A program made the translations under genes and the position numbers. This document shows positions 38,200-46,700 of a DNA stretch of 64,000 nt, piece by piece. Location: assembly GCF_000817785.2 (NCBI RefSeq), contig NZ_JTCM02000010.1, positions 50,842 to 114,841 on the forward strand. The letters are read 5' to 3'. The DNA comes from Hassallia byssoidea VB512170 (GTDB lineage: Bacteria; Cyanobacteriota; Cyanobacteriia; Cyanobacteriales; Nostocaceae). Position 1 is the stretch's first letter. Every line of letters begins with the position of its first letter. The notes beneath the pieces are model-generated. The model made no database searches and was not told the origin of the DNA. It worked only from the letters and a program-made list of their open reading frames with translations.

Positions 38200-39867
38200 A
38201 TGAAAAAAATATTCAGATACCTGAGTTTCGCTTTTATATCCACAGTTTTAACTGCAACTCCTTCAATTGCAGCTGACCAAATCGCTTTTTATTATCCTCC
38301 CTTTGGGGAATTTACTTTATCCACTGATTCTCTAGAAACTTTTGCTAAAGAAGGTAAAATTACTAAAGACTTTGCCTTTTATGCTGAACGCGCTACTCCC
38401 CAACAACTTGCTCAACTGCGGGAATTACTCCAGCAGAAGTTTAAAGTCACTCCTACTTTAGTATCTCAGTTTAGCTACTCACCTTTAGGGGAAAAGGTAG
38501 TGCAACGTTTGGGAGAATTAATTCAAACTGATAAGCAACAAAACGGCTTTTATGCAATACGCGGCGCTTTGATTTTAGCTGCTACTGACCCCCAAGGCTT
38601 AACTGTTGTCAATGTGCTGCGGCGATTTCCCAGCAATAGCGTGCGGATAAACTTCACAGAGGGGTTGCAGGTAGTATCAAACTTGACAGACTTGCTGAAA
38701 AGAAGAGATGCGATCGTTGCTTTTATTCAAAAAGAAGCAAACGCAGAAGCGCAAGCTGCAAAGATTGACTTTTCCAAACAGCCAGATTTGCGATCGCCTG
38801 GAAATTTTCGTTTTTCAAAAATAACCCTGGAATTGAAAGACCAAACACGCGATCGGCGTTTACCCGTCGATTTATATTTACCACAGGGGGGACAAGGGGG
38901 ACAAGGGGGACAAGGGGGACAAGGGGGACAAGGGGGAAATTTATCTCCTCTGATTGTCATTTCTCACGGTGTCGCTTCAGACCGCTTTGCTTTTGTTTAC
39001 CTAGCGCAACATTTAGCATCTTACGGTTTTGCTGTTGCCGCTTTGGAACACCCTGGTAGTAATGCACAACGCTTTCAGCGGTACTTTGCGGGTTTGGCTG
39101 GTCCACCAGAACCGACGGAATTAATTAACCGACCTTTAGATGTCAAATTTGTGCTGAATGAACTTCAGCGCTTGGAAAAGTCCGATCCGCGAATGCAGGG
39201 TAAACTGAATTTTCAGCAAGTCGGAGCATTTGGTCATTCTTATGGCGGTTATACTGTTTTCACCCTGGCTGGTGCAAAAATTAACTTTGGGCAAATCCGT
39301 CAGGATTGCAATCCGAATAAATCCTTGAATTTGTCGGTGTTTTTACAGTGTCGGGCAAATGAGTTAACATCAGCAAATTATCCTTTAAAAGACGATCGCA
39401 TTAAAGCTGCTTTTACGGTTAATCCTTTCGTCAGCAGCATTTTTGGTGAAAGTCAAGTGCGTCAAATTAAACTTCCGTTTATGGTTGTGTCAGGGAGTCA
39501 AGATATTGTCACTCCTACTGTACCAGAGCAAATTCGTCCTTTTACTTGGCTTGGTAGCAAAAATAAATACTTAGCAGTGATTGAAAATGCTACACACTTT
39601 ACTGCTTTAGCCGAATCAACCGAGGATAATGGTGTATTACCTATACCCCCAGCTTTCCTCGGTCCACCTAGTAAAGATGCTCATTCTTATCTTAATGCTT
39701 TGAGTGTCGCTTTTTTTCAAACTTATCTTTTGAATCGCCCCGAATATCAAGTTTATTTGCAGCCAGCTTACGCCAAATATATCAGTAAAGCTCCCCTCAA
39801 TCTTAGTTTTTTACAGTCTTTAACGCCAGAGCAATTAACACCGTTTGTAAATGGTGGAAAAAGATAG
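38200..39867 (+). CDS. Exported alpha/beta hydrolase with N-terminal DUF1400
   Basis: 555 residues. A signal peptide (about 1-25, ending SIAA) is followed by a DUF1400 region (about 26-130: YYPPFGEFTLSTDSLETFA, LVSQFSYSPLGEKVVQRLG), then an alpha/beta hydrolase domain with nucleophile elbow FGHSYGGYTVF, oxyanion region VISHGVASDRFAFVYLAQHL, an acid around SGSQDIVTP and a His in ATHFTAL. This architecture is common in cyanobacteria; it resembles platelet-activating-factor acetylhydrolase or dienelactone hydrolase types. Substrate unknown. Near residue 230 a Gly/Gln tract (GGQ)n is encoded by a 9-bp repeat. ATG 38200 is used (TTG precedes directly). Confidence 0.9.
   Translation: MKKIFRYLSFAFISTVLTATPSIAADQIAFYYPPFGEFTLSTDSLETFAKEGKITKDFAFYAERATPQQLAQLRELLQQKFKVTPTLVSQFSYSPLGEKVVQRLGELIQTDKQQNGFYAIRGALILAATDPQGLTVVNVLRRFPSNSVRINFTEGLQVVSNLTDLLKRRDAIVAFIQKEANAEAQAAKIDFSKQPDLRSPGNFRFSKITLELKDQTRDRRLPVDLYLPQGGQGGQGGQGGQGGQGGNLSPLIVISHGVASDRFAFVYLAQHLASYGFAVAALEHPGSNAQRFQRYFAGLAGPPEPTELINRPLDVKFVLNELQRLEKSDPRMQGKLNFQQVGAFGHSYGGYTVFTLAGAKINFGQIRQDCNPNKSLNLSVFLQCRANELTSANYPLKDDRIKAAFTVNPFVSSIFGESQVRQIKLPFMVVSGSQDIVTPTVPEQIRPFTWLGSKNKYLAVIENATHFTALAESTEDNGVLPIPPAFLGPPSKDAHSYLNALSVAFFQTYLLNRPEYQVYLQPAYAKYISKAPLNLSFLQSLTPEQLTPFVNGGKR
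38884..38936. repeat. In-frame 9-bp tandem repeat (GGQ)n
   Basis: About six units of GGACAAGGG code for repeated Gly-Gly-Gln just before the hydrolase core strand (SPLIVISHG). The same unit type appears in the purE/nagA gap and in the kinases. Confidence 0.92.
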
Positions 39868-40136
39868 GGAATGGGGAGTGGGGAATGGGGAATGGGGAAT
39901 GGGGAATGGGGAATGGGGAATGGGGAATGGGGAATGGGGAGTGGGGAATGGGGAATGGGGAATGGGGAATGGGGAATGGGGAATGGGGAATGGGGAATGG
40001 GGAATGGGGAATGGGGAATGGGGAATTGTTAGTTGTTAGTTGTTAGTTGTTAATACTCCCTACTCCCTACTCCCTACTCCCTACTCCCTACTCCCTACTC
40101 CCTACTCCCTACTCCCCACCCTATTTTCATCGCAAT
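39868..40136. repeat. Long GGGGAAT heptamer array plus CTCCCTA array
   Basis: About 20 units of GGGGAAT/GGGGAGT fill 39870-40025, then GTTAGTT units, then about eight CTCCCTA units to 40120. The two halves are G-rich and C-rich on the same strand. They separate convergent genes. Confidence 0.92.
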
Positions 40137-40907
40137 TTAGGAAAACAATTTAAATCGCGCTAATTGAGTTTCAATCGTTTGAGAAAGTATTTTATCCAGG
40201 TCGATGTCATCTGTCCATTCGAGAATTTGCGATCGCGGTAAGTCAAAGGGAAATTGTCCCGCTAAATCTGGACGTTGCATTTTTGCTAGTAAAATTTGTT
40301 CAGAGCGCTTACTCTGAATTGCATAGCCAATTTCAATGCAGACGTTGGGACTGGGTATTAGTTGAGCGCTTTGTTTACCGTCGATGCTAGCAATGGGTGT
40401 AGTGTCAGCGATAAACAACAAACTTTTGCGGATTTTTCGCATCATTGTCCGGTTTAGTCGTAGAGAACCATCGCCAGGGCGGTAGGATTCAACTAAGGTT
40501 AAAGGTAAGCGCGATCGCATATTCAATATTTCTAAACTATTTTGCAGCCCTTGTCGCAAAGCGTCACTCGAAAAGGCATACTCTGTTTGATAGCATAAAA
40601 AAATTGTTGGCTCTAACTGCGCTAAAACCGCTTGTTTGGTGAAATAAATTTCATGACTAATTAAGTCAATGTTGGCTACGCAATAACCACCGCTACCTTC
40701 AATATAAAACTCAATATTTTCTCCTTCCAGATAGCGGACAAACCAAGTTGATTGCTTAACTTCGTCACTTTCTTCTAAAAAGTCCGCTCTTAATCCCGAT
40801 TTCAACAGGCTTTTTTTACTTAAGCGAATATCTGGCGGACGTTTTTCCAGTTCCCGAATCGGCTCGTAATCTTCAAGATACCATGCTCTGAGCGCAATAA
40901 TTGACAT
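40137..40907 (-). CDS. Hypothetical protein with TIR-like nucleotide-binding C-terminal domain
   Basis: 256 residues. The N-terminal half (EDYEPIRELEKRPPDIRLSK, FVRYLEGENIEFYIEGSGGY) is unrecognised. The C-terminal half carries LLFIADTTPI, a PNVCIEIGYAIQSKR motif, QILLAKM and FPFDLPRSQILEW. These follow the pattern of TIR-like/CAP12-type predicted nucleotide-binding domains (consensus D.TP...NpNV.xElGYA...lPFDl). The conserved Glu of EIGYA is present. Such domains occur in prokaryotic immune effectors, but here no cyclase, sensor or other defence gene adjoins it. Call by motif only. Confidence 0.6.
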   Translation of the reverse strand: MSIIALRAWYLEDYEPIRELEKRPPDIRLSKKSLLKSGLRADFLEESDEVKQSTWFVRYLEGENIEFYIEGSGGYCVANIDLISHEIYFTKQAVLAQLEPTIFLCYQTEYAFSSDALRQGLQNSLEILNMRSRLPLTLVESYRPGDGSLRLNRTMMRKIRKSLLFIADTTPIASIDGKQSAQLIPSPNVCIEIGYAIQSKRSEQILLAKMQRPDLAGQFPFDLPRSQILEWTDDIDLDKILSQTIETQLARFKLFS

Positions 40908-40971
40908 AAGGCGCTATTTTAAATGTCTCTTAATATTCAACCTCGTACAAGCTTACACCCAGGCGGGGCAA

Positions 40972-41150
40972 AAATAACAACAACACCCAAGCTTCTACTA
41001 GCTGCGTTATTTCCTCTTTTTGTTTCTTCTAGCCAGGGATGCACTTACTTTCATCACATCAAACAAGTAATGAAAATCAGTGACAGCGCCCCCTAAACTT
41101 CTATATCTGAGGAAATCTCGGCGTTCGCGTTGGGTGTTGTTGTGTTTTTA
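40972..41150. repeat. Inverted-repeat-bounded segment (MITE-like)
   Basis: A perfect 14-bp inverted repeat ACAACAACACCCAA (40977-40990) / TTGGGTGTTGTTGT (41130-41143), extendable to about 18 of 21 bp, bounds a 167-bp non-coding segment. It could be a small non-autonomous element or a structured RNA. The remaining 40908-41288 holds a GAAGCT/AGCTTC hairpin near 41221 and no gene. Confidence 0.5.
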
Positions 41151-41288
41151 GGAGACAGATGTAAATCAAGCAGCGTTTTTACCTCTTCTTTTCTTTCGTT
41201 TTAGCTGTTGTATCTGCCAGGAAGCTTTTTAGCTTCTACTATTAGATTATCACCTTTAAAAAAGAAGAAAATTATTTGCAACTAAACT

Positions 41289-42434
41289 TTACCTTTGGGG
41301 AGACATCTGACTAATGATATCGTCTTTCGCTCCAGCGATAAAATTAGCAAAACGCTCTGCTAGCGGTGGTACAATAACTAAAGGACTCCTAAAACCAGAG
41401 AATATATGAACATTTGTAAATGCGGGAATAGCACCAATCAAAGGTAAACTATTGTTGCTAAAAGCGACTAAGCAATGATGCCAAGTACCTGCTACATTTT
41501 CCAAGGCTGGTAAAACGTTGCCGATACTTTTTCTTAACCATTCTTCACTTTCTTTAGCATCTATTTTGGCGTTTACATCGGTGAGAGTGCGGCTAATTTG
41601 CCCAAAACGCACACTACCATCGACAAATTGAACTGCACCCGCATTTAAAATAGGTGGTACTATTTGATTACCCGGTTCATCCCATAATTCATCAACTGAA
41701 GTTGATTTCATTTCTAATTTAAACCTTTGCAGATTTGCTGGGATGATTAAGGTTTGTAACTGCACATCAACGGGTGGAGTTTCAATCATTTCTTCATGGG
41801 TAAAATACAGTTTAATGGAAATACCCGCTGATTTTAATAGCTGTCGGCTGAGTCCCCCAGCGCAGATGACGACGTTAGCACTGTGATAAGTTGTGGTTGT
41901 TGTTTGTACGCCGTGTGGTAAGATTTGTAAGACTTGCTCAAATTGAATTTCACCGCCAGCACGTAGAAAAGCTTGGATGTATGCTTGTACTGTTTTTTCT
42001 GGGTTGATATGTCCCAGTTTGACTGTTAAAGCACCAGCGATCGCTTGAGGATTCAATAGTGGTTCTAATTCACACGCTTCTTTTATAGTAAGTAATTTAG
42101 GAGGCGTAGCAACATGCGTGTATAATGCAGCAATTGCTTGGGGATCGCTATTGTTGGGAATTGTTAATAATAAATTTAATTCGCGAAATTCGATGTCAGC
42201 GTCTAGCTCTTGTGAGAGAATGTGGTAACGGGCGATCGCTTCGGTTGATAATTGCCGGGTTAATGGTGTAGTAGCAGACCAATAAGCTAAACCACCATAA
42301 CTATAGCGAGTGGCGTTGTTGGCGATCGCGTTTTGTTCTAATAATAGTACTGAGAAGCCTTTTTTTCTTAGTTCGTAGGAAAGTGCAGCACCAGTTATTC
42401 CACCACCAATTACAATCCAGTCGTAGGTTTTCAT
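41289..42434 (-). CDS. FAD-dependent oxidoreductase (DAO family)
   Basis: 381 residues from ATG 42434. The dinucleotide-binding motif at the N-terminus (YDWIVIGGGITGAALSYELR, then SVLLLEQ) is followed by ATRYSYGGLAY, a DAO-type substrate domain, and the C-terminal HIFSGFRSPL near the flavin. This is the glycine oxidase/D-amino-acid dehydrogenase fold; it oxidises amines or amino acids. A 28-residue upstream extension is open but lacks homology, and the GxGxxG motif would then be too far in. It is divergent from the GNAT gene 44 bp away, so they share a control region. Confidence 0.9.
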   Translation of the reverse strand: MKTYDWIVIGGGITGAALSYELRKKGFSVLLLEQNAIANNATRYSYGGLAYWSATTPLTRQLSTEAIARYHILSQELDADIEFRELNLLLTIPNNSDPQAIAALYTHVATPPKLLTIKEACELEPLLNPQAIAGALTVKLGHINPEKTVQAYIQAFLRAGGEIQFEQVLQILPHGVQTTTTTYHSANVVICAGGLSRQLLKSAGISIKLYFTHEEMIETPPVDVQLQTLIIPANLQRFKLEMKSTSVDELWDEPGNQIVPPILNAGAVQFVDGSVRFGQISRTLTDVNAKIDAKESEEWLRKSIGNVLPALENVAGTWHHCLVAFSNNSLPLIGAIPAFTNVHIFSGFRSPLVIVPPLAERFANFIAGAKDDIISQMSPQR

Positions 42435-42478
42435 ATCAATAATCTCACGCAGAGGCGCAAAGGCGCAAAGAAGAAGTA

Positions 42479-42985
42479 ATGGATATTCGTTGTGAAGGTT
42501 TATTGGATTATGCTGCAATAGCTGAGGTTAATATATTAGCTTTTGGGCAAGAGAATGAGGCAAGGCTGGTTGAGGAAATTCGTTGTTCTCAAGGTTATAT
42601 TCCGGAACTTTCTTTGGTGGCAGAGATAGATGGGGTTATAGTTGGTCATATCCTTTTTAGTTATATTGATTTAATTGGTGAGGAAAGTTTACAGGTACTG
42701 AGTTTAGCACCTCTAGCAGTTCTTCCACAGTTTCAAAGACGAGGAATTGGTAGCGCACTTGTAGAAGCTGGGTTGGAAAAAGCAAATGCTATTAATGAAG
42801 CTTTAGTTATTGTACTGGGTCATCCGCACTTTTATACGCGCTTTGGTTTTGAGGCTTCAGTTAATTATAAAATTACCTCTCCTTTTCCGGTTCCAGAGGA
42901 TGTCTTCATGGTTAAACCACTGCAAAACTATCACCAAAAATATCAGGGTAAAGTTGTTTATCCTCCAGCTTTTTCGGCTGTTTAA
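42479..42985 (+). CDS. GNAT family N-acetyltransferase
   Basis: 168 residues with the GNAT acetyl-CoA motif A (LAVLPQFQRRGIGSALVEAG) and motif B-like HPHFYTRFGFEAS, as in YhbS-type acetyltransferases. It transfers acetyl from acetyl-CoA to an unknown amine. It begins at ATG 42479, divergent from the FAD oxidoreductase. It is complete and of family length. Confidence 0.92.
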   Translation: MDIRCEGLLDYAAIAEVNILAFGQENEARLVEEIRCSQGYIPELSLVAEIDGVIVGHILFSYIDLIGEESLQVLSLAPLAVLPQFQRRGIGSALVEAGLEKANAINEALVIVLGHPHFYTRFGFEASVNYKITSPFPVPEDVFMVKPLQNYHQKYQGKVVYPPAFSAV

Positions 42986-43049
42986 ATTCATAACAAATAA
43001 CAATTCCAACTCTGCGTACCTTTGCGTTAACCTCCGCTAACTGGTGCGT

Positions 43050-44426
43050 TTAAAAATCAACTATTTTTGCACCGACAATACCCTTTGCTTCTAACACAGA
43101 TGCAACTTGTAAAATTAAAGCTTCGTTGTAGGGTGCGGCTATTAATTGCACTCCTAATGGTAAGTTATTTTGCTGTTGAATTGGTACTGATAAAACGGGT
43201 AAGCCGATGAAAGATAATGGTTGCGTGTATAATCCTAAATGGGGACGGACAAGAATTTCTTCACCATCCAAAATCATCGTTTGTTGACCGATTAATGGTG
43301 CTGGACAGGGAGTAGTTGGAGCGATAATTACATCTACATGCAGAAAGATTTCGCGGACGCGATCGCGATACCATTTTCTAAAGCGTTGCGCTTGGATGTA
43401 CCAACTACTAGGAATTAAAGCACCTGCAAGAAAGCGATCGCGTGTTGCAGGATCGAAATCTTGGGGACGCGATCGCAATTTTTCTAAATGCAGATTTGCA
43501 CCTTCACTCGCGGTAATTACAAACGCCGCTGCACGAGCGCGATGTGCTTCTGGTATTGTGATATAATCTCTGACATCCAAAGCACGAGCAACTTTTTCAA
43601 CTGCTGCTAACGCTTCTGGATTTGCTCCTTTGAGAAAATAATCATCAGCGATCGCAATTCGCAAATTATCAATATTTTGTATGAAATTGCGCGTTTCTAC
43701 ACAGGGACGCTTTGTGCAAATCGGATCGCGATCGTCTTCACCTTGAAGCACATCAAACACCGTTGCAATATCGCGCACCGAAGTAGCAAAAGGTCCAATA
43801 TGGTCAAAACTGCTAGAAAATAAAGCTACACCAGCGCGAGACAACCTACCATAAGTCGGCTTCAAACCAAAAATACCACAAAAAGCCGCCGGAACGCGAA
43901 TAGAACCATTAGTATCAGAACCCAGCGTCAGCGGAACCAACCCCGCAGCAACCGCAGCAGCAGATCCACCAGAAGAACCACCAGCTACCCGACTTAAATC
44001 ATGAGGATTGCGAGTAGCACCATAATGAGAATTTTCCGTCACAAAACCATAAGCGTACTCATCCATATTCAAAACACCAACAAGAACCGCACCCGCTTGC
44101 TTCAACCTTGCAACCGCTGTTGCATCTTGAATAGCCGGCGGATTTTCCGCATTAATTTTCGATCCTGCCAAAGTTGTTAAACCAGCAACATCAAAAAGAT
44201 TTTTCACCGCAAACGGAACCCCGGCAAACAAACCAGGATAATTACCTTGCGCTATTTCCCCATCTATGCGTGCAGCAGAATGCATTGCAGATTCAGCAGT
44301 CACACTCGTAAAACAATTTAACTCATTATCCCGCGCCGCAATTCGTTTTAAAGCAGCTTCAGTAACATCCACCGCACTAACTTTACCATCACGCACAGCA
44401 GCTGCTATCGATAAAGCATCATTCAT
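43050..44426 (-). CDS. atzE: AtzE-like amidohydrolase (amidase signature family)
   Basis: 458 residues of the amidase-signature family. The Ser-cisSer-Lys triad is visible: Lys in VPFAVKNLFDVAG, Ser in AGGSSGGSAAAVAAG, and the nucleophile Ser in GSDTNGSIRVPAAF. Similarity and the tiny partner gene directly upstream (DUF4089, overlapping by 4 bp) match the AtzG-AtzE pair, in which AtzE hydrolyses 1-carboxybiuret in cyanuric acid breakdown. No other cyanuric acid genes (atzD, atzH) lie nearby, so the substrate here may be another amide. Translational coupling by ATGA is likely. Confidence 0.88.
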   Translation of the reverse strand: MNDALSIAAAVRDGKVSAVDVTEAALKRIAARDNELNCFTSVTAESAMHSAARIDGEIAQGNYPGLFAGVPFAVKNLFDVAGLTTLAGSKINAENPPAIQDATAVARLKQAGAVLVGVLNMDEYAYGFVTENSHYGATRNPHDLSRVAGGSSGGSAAAVAAGLVPLTLGSDTNGSIRVPAAFCGIFGLKPTYGRLSRAGVALFSSSFDHIGPFATSVRDIATVFDVLQGEDDRDPICTKRPCVETRNFIQNIDNLRIAIADDYFLKGANPEALAAVEKVARALDVRDYITIPEAHRARAAAFVITASEGANLHLEKLRSRPQDFDPATRDRFLAGALIPSSWYIQAQRFRKWYRDRVREIFLHVDVIIAPTTPCPAPLIGQQTMILDGEEILVRPHLGLYTQPLSFIGLPVLSVPIQQQNNLPLGVQLIAAPYNEALILQVASVLEAKGIVGAKIVDF

Positions 44427-44608
44427 GGTTCAAAAATTGGTGCAGCTTCAACATCATCCGGTAACTCAAACGAATTGACGATTTGAGCGATCGCCATAAT
44501 TCTCTCAAAATTTGCCACCACCACCACCCGATACTCATCCCTCAACCGCAAATCCACCAACAACCCCATCAAATCCACATACTCACCCACATCAAACTCC
44601 CTCTCCAT
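44423..44608 (-). CDS. atzG: AtzG-like small subunit (DUF4089)
   Basis: A 61-residue, acidic helical protein (FDVGEYVDLMGLLVDLRLRD, FERIMAIAQIVNSFELPDD) ending in PIFEP. It matches DUF4089/AtzG, which resembles GatC and forms a complex with AtzE. The stop codon overlaps the atzE start (TGA/ATG at 44423-44426). The middle VVVVANFERI is typical. The symbol is by family and context, not by demonstrated substrate. Confidence 0.85.
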   Translation of the reverse strand: MEREFDVGEYVDLMGLLVDLRLRDEYRVVVVANFERIMAIAQIVNSFELPDDVEAAPIFEP

Positions 44609-44648
44609 CCCTCCTCCTTCTTGGCGTCCTTGGCGTCTTGGCGGTTCG

Positions 44649-44993
44649 TTATACTAAATCTACACCATGACGCGGCAACTCAAAAAACCCATCCTCCCCA
44701 CACACAAACTCAACCACCCCCAACACAGCATCAACATTCAAAGCACCATAAACGTGAGGAAACAAATCCTCCACCCCCTCATAACGAATTTCCGGTTCAA
44801 CCTTCTGCGAATCAATGCAAAGAAGTACCAAATCCCCTTGACTTCTAAAACGGAAATTTGCCACCTTGATAACTTGCGTAGGTGTCGAACAGTGAATAAA
44901 ACCCTCCGAATCCAGAGTATCACCGCGATAAAATCCTGCAAGTTTCGCTTTTTCCCATTCTTCGCGTCGCGTGATGTGCAAAATAATTGTCAT
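44649..44993 (-). CDS. DUF952 family protein
   Basis: A 114-residue protein with the DUF952 layout: ILHITRREEWEKAKLAGFYR, SEGFIHCSTPTQVIKVANF, LLCIDSQKVEPEIRYE and FPHVYGALNVDAV. Family knowledge: a glutathione-S-transferase-like small fold of unknown activity, with conserved His and Cys in GFIHCS. It lies 40 bp upstream of atzG on the same strand and may be the first gene of that operon. Confidence 0.92.
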   Translation of the reverse strand: MTIILHITRREEWEKAKLAGFYRGDTLDSEGFIHCSTPTQVIKVANFRFRSQGDLVLLCIDSQKVEPEIRYEGVEDLFPHVYGALNVDAVLGVVEFVCGEDGFFELPRHGVDLV

Positions 44994-45021
44994 ATAGCAA
45001 TTTTATCTGATTTTTGAAAAA

Positions 45022-45053
45022 GACGAACCGCACTTTTAAAGCAGCGGTTCGTC
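45022..45053 (-). terminator. Strong terminator of the DUF6888-DUF6887-like pair
   Basis: A perfect 10-bp stem GACGAACCGC (45022-45031) / GCGGTTCGTC (45044-45053). Read on the minus strand it is followed by TTTTTC. It lies about 45 bp after the stop codon. Confidence 0.88.
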
Positions 45054-45098
45054 AAACAAACTTAAGTATTCTTTTAGCATGAAAAAAGTAGCTATTAA

Positions 45099-45314
45099 TT
45101 ATGCTTCTTTTTCTCGCTCTTGACGGAATTTTTCTAACAATTGAGGAAAATGTTTTAGATCCTCAATTGATTGTGGTGCTGGATAAAACTCCGAAGCCGG
45201 TTCAGCATTTACTTTGTCCATGTATGCATAAAATGCTTCATTATCTTCTCGATGTTCAAGCATATAAGCAAGTAGCTGTTTTTTAGTCATTACCTGAAAA
45301 TTTGGCTTTGTCAT
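45099..45314 (-). CDS. Small protein of DUF6887-like type, 71 aa
   Basis: The start ATG at 45314 (MTKPNFQVMTKKQLLAYMLE) has GGAGG six bases upstream; a longer frame from a TTG at 45326 is less likely. Sequence (HREDNEAFYAYMDKVNAEP) matches what I recall as the DUF6887 family of cyanobacteria. The start codon overlaps the stop of the upstream 57-aa gene (ATGA), so the two are translationally coupled. The conserved pairing recalls toxin-antitoxin organisation, but no activity is known. Confidence 0.8.
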   Translation of the reverse strand: MTKPNFQVMTKKQLLAYMLEHREDNEAFYAYMDKVNAEPASEFYPAPQSIEDLKHFPQLLEKFRQEREKEA

Positions 45315-45484
45315 AATAGCCTCCAAAGTCCATTACGATTTATCAAGATTGCTGTCTCTTCTCCAGCCAGGAAAAATACTTCACCAGTTCGTTCATCTAT
45401 ACGAATGATATAAACAGGCAAATACATTTTTGTTGCCCAGTAACTTAAGATAAAGCAAGTCAATAGTTGTGCCGAAGTAGGAAT
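45311..45484 (-). CDS. DUF6888-like small protein, 57 aa, apparent ATT start
   Basis: A coding frame shorter than usual gene-calling limits. Residues include KMYLPVYIIRIDERTGEVFF and LAGEETAILINRNG, as in DUF6888-type partners of DUF6887. In frame, no ATG or GTG gives the expected length; ATT at 45484 (then PTSAQLLTCF) lies seven bases after AGGGGAG, an ideal ribosome site, and matches the usual MPT.AQ start of the family as I remember it. Either a rare ATT start is used or the start codon is mutated and the gene decayed; an in-frame TTG at codon 8 is a fallback. The stop overlaps the next start. Confidence 0.65.
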   Translation of the reverse strand: MPTSAQLLTCFILSYWATKMYLPVYIIRIDERTGEVFFLAGEETAILINRNGLWRLL

Positions 45485-45671
45485 AGTGATTCTCCCCTGA
45501 TATACTCAGACTGACATAAATATACTCGCTTTTGGTATGCGCGGAATGCTAACTACTACAAACCTATTAATTCTTGAAAGTCTTTGATAAGTTTCTGGAG
45601 TTGAAGATATTTTAGTCGATTTTCCGCTTAAAATTAAAGCGATCGCCTTTATTCTTTAGCTTCCCGATACC

Positions 45672-46307
45672 TTGACTTACTATCACCAACGGCAAAACGC
45701 TTTTTCTCAACAATACCTGAGTGAATTGCAAGGACAAATTTTCGGGTGTCCTTATTTTACAGTCAACAACCTCAATCGTGACTTTGTGGGGACAAAAGGA
45801 TTTTCCGTAGTTTTTAGGCGATCGCATCTTACAACAGTTGAGCAACGCTTTCCCTACTTCAAATCTTACTTAGACTTAGCACTGCAACCTGAGTGTAATG
45901 CTTTTTACCTCAATCCCCTCTTGTTAAAATCAGGCTCTCGTGTAGATCCGCACATCGATCGCTCTTTGCGTTCTTATTGTAAAACTATCGAACCGCCGGC
46001 AGTCGTTAGTGTTTTATATGTCGTCGTACCTGCGGATATAGCGGGAGGAGAACTCGTGTTGCGATCGCACAAACGTCAAATTGGGCAAATTCTTCCGAAA
46101 TCAAACACTTTGCTATTTTTCCAAGGAGATTTGACGCATTCTGTCAACTGTGTTAATAGTGAGAGCGATCGCTTGAGTTTAGTTTGCGAACAATACAACC
46201 TCGAAGACGATCAACTGTACGACATTCCAGAATTTAAGCTTGAATCAAGAGCAAGTCAAGCTGAGAATCGACAAAGTAAAAAGCGAACAGCGAAAGTGAA
46301 GCATTAA
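45672..46307 (+). CDS. Fe(II)/2-oxoglutarate-dependent oxygenase-like protein
   Basis: 211 residues. The HxD...H iron triad is visible in RVDPHIDRS and GDLTHSVN, with the 2OG-binding Arg in SDRLSLVCEQ about ten residues later. It has a double-stranded beta-helix core (VVSVLYVVVPADIAGGELVL, NTLLFFQGDL). It hydroxylates an unknown substrate. The apparent start is TTG at 45672 without a clear ribosome site. The C-terminal tail is Lys/Arg/Gln-rich and probably disordered. Confidence 0.82.
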   Translation: MTYYHQRQNAFSQQYLSELQGQIFGCPYFTVNNLNRDFVGTKGFSVVFRRSHLTTVEQRFPYFKSYLDLALQPECNAFYLNPLLLKSGSRVDPHIDRSLRSYCKTIEPPAVVSVLYVVVPADIAGGELVLRSHKRQIGQILPKSNTLLFFQGDLTHSVNCVNSESDRLSLVCEQYNLEDDQLYDIPEFKLESRASQAENRQSKKRTAKVKH

Positions 46308-46382
46308 TATCATGTCTAGTACAGTTCGGCAGAAATAAATAGACCAGAATCGTGGGAGAATAAATGCTGTCTCTACCGACAG

Positions 46383-46700
46383 AACGGATTTTGTCGCTGC
46401 CAACGATTTATCTCAAGACTCAACGTCCGTTGTACAAAAAGTGTGTAAGGTGCGTTGGAAGGTTGAGGAGTTACACCCTTGAATTAAAACAATTGACCGG
46501 GATTGAATCATGCCAGTGTCGCAAAGGTCGGATTCAAAGAAACCATATTGCCTGCGCTATTTGAGTCTGGCTTAGGCTGAAAAATTTAGCTTATAGAAGT
46601 TGTCAAACAATTTATCAAATAAAGCATGGATTGTTGTCAAATTATTTAATTCAACAACTAAAACGTCCAGATATTCCCATGTTTCTTGTTTAGTTTTTGG
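46383..46700 (+). pseudogene. IS4/IS701-type transposase fragment, frameshifted
   Basis: Translated pieces DFVAANDLSQDSTSVVQKV and VRWKVEELH in one frame, then IKQLTGIESCQCRKGRIQRN and HIACA in another, correspond to the C-terminal DDE region of transposases of the type EEFHREIKQLTG...CQCRkaRiQRNHIACA. A stop, a frameshift near 46484 and a further stop at 46562 break it. Later words (LAYRSCQTIYQIKHGLL, NYLIQQLKRPDIPMFL) continue to about 46700. Only this tail remains; no left end or inverted repeat was located. Confidence 0.82.

Noticed and set aside
39851..40039. 62-codon frame of GNGEWGM repeats
   Set aside because: Translation of the GGGGAAT array; not a gene.
40908..41288. Possible tRNA or other RNA gene
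   Set aside because: No cloverleaf, GTTCRA or CCA-end pattern could be found; only inverted repeats.
46364..46564. 66-aa frame as an independent gene
   Set aside because: Its second half matches a transposase C-terminus while the first half continues the match in another frame, so it is a broken transposase fragment.
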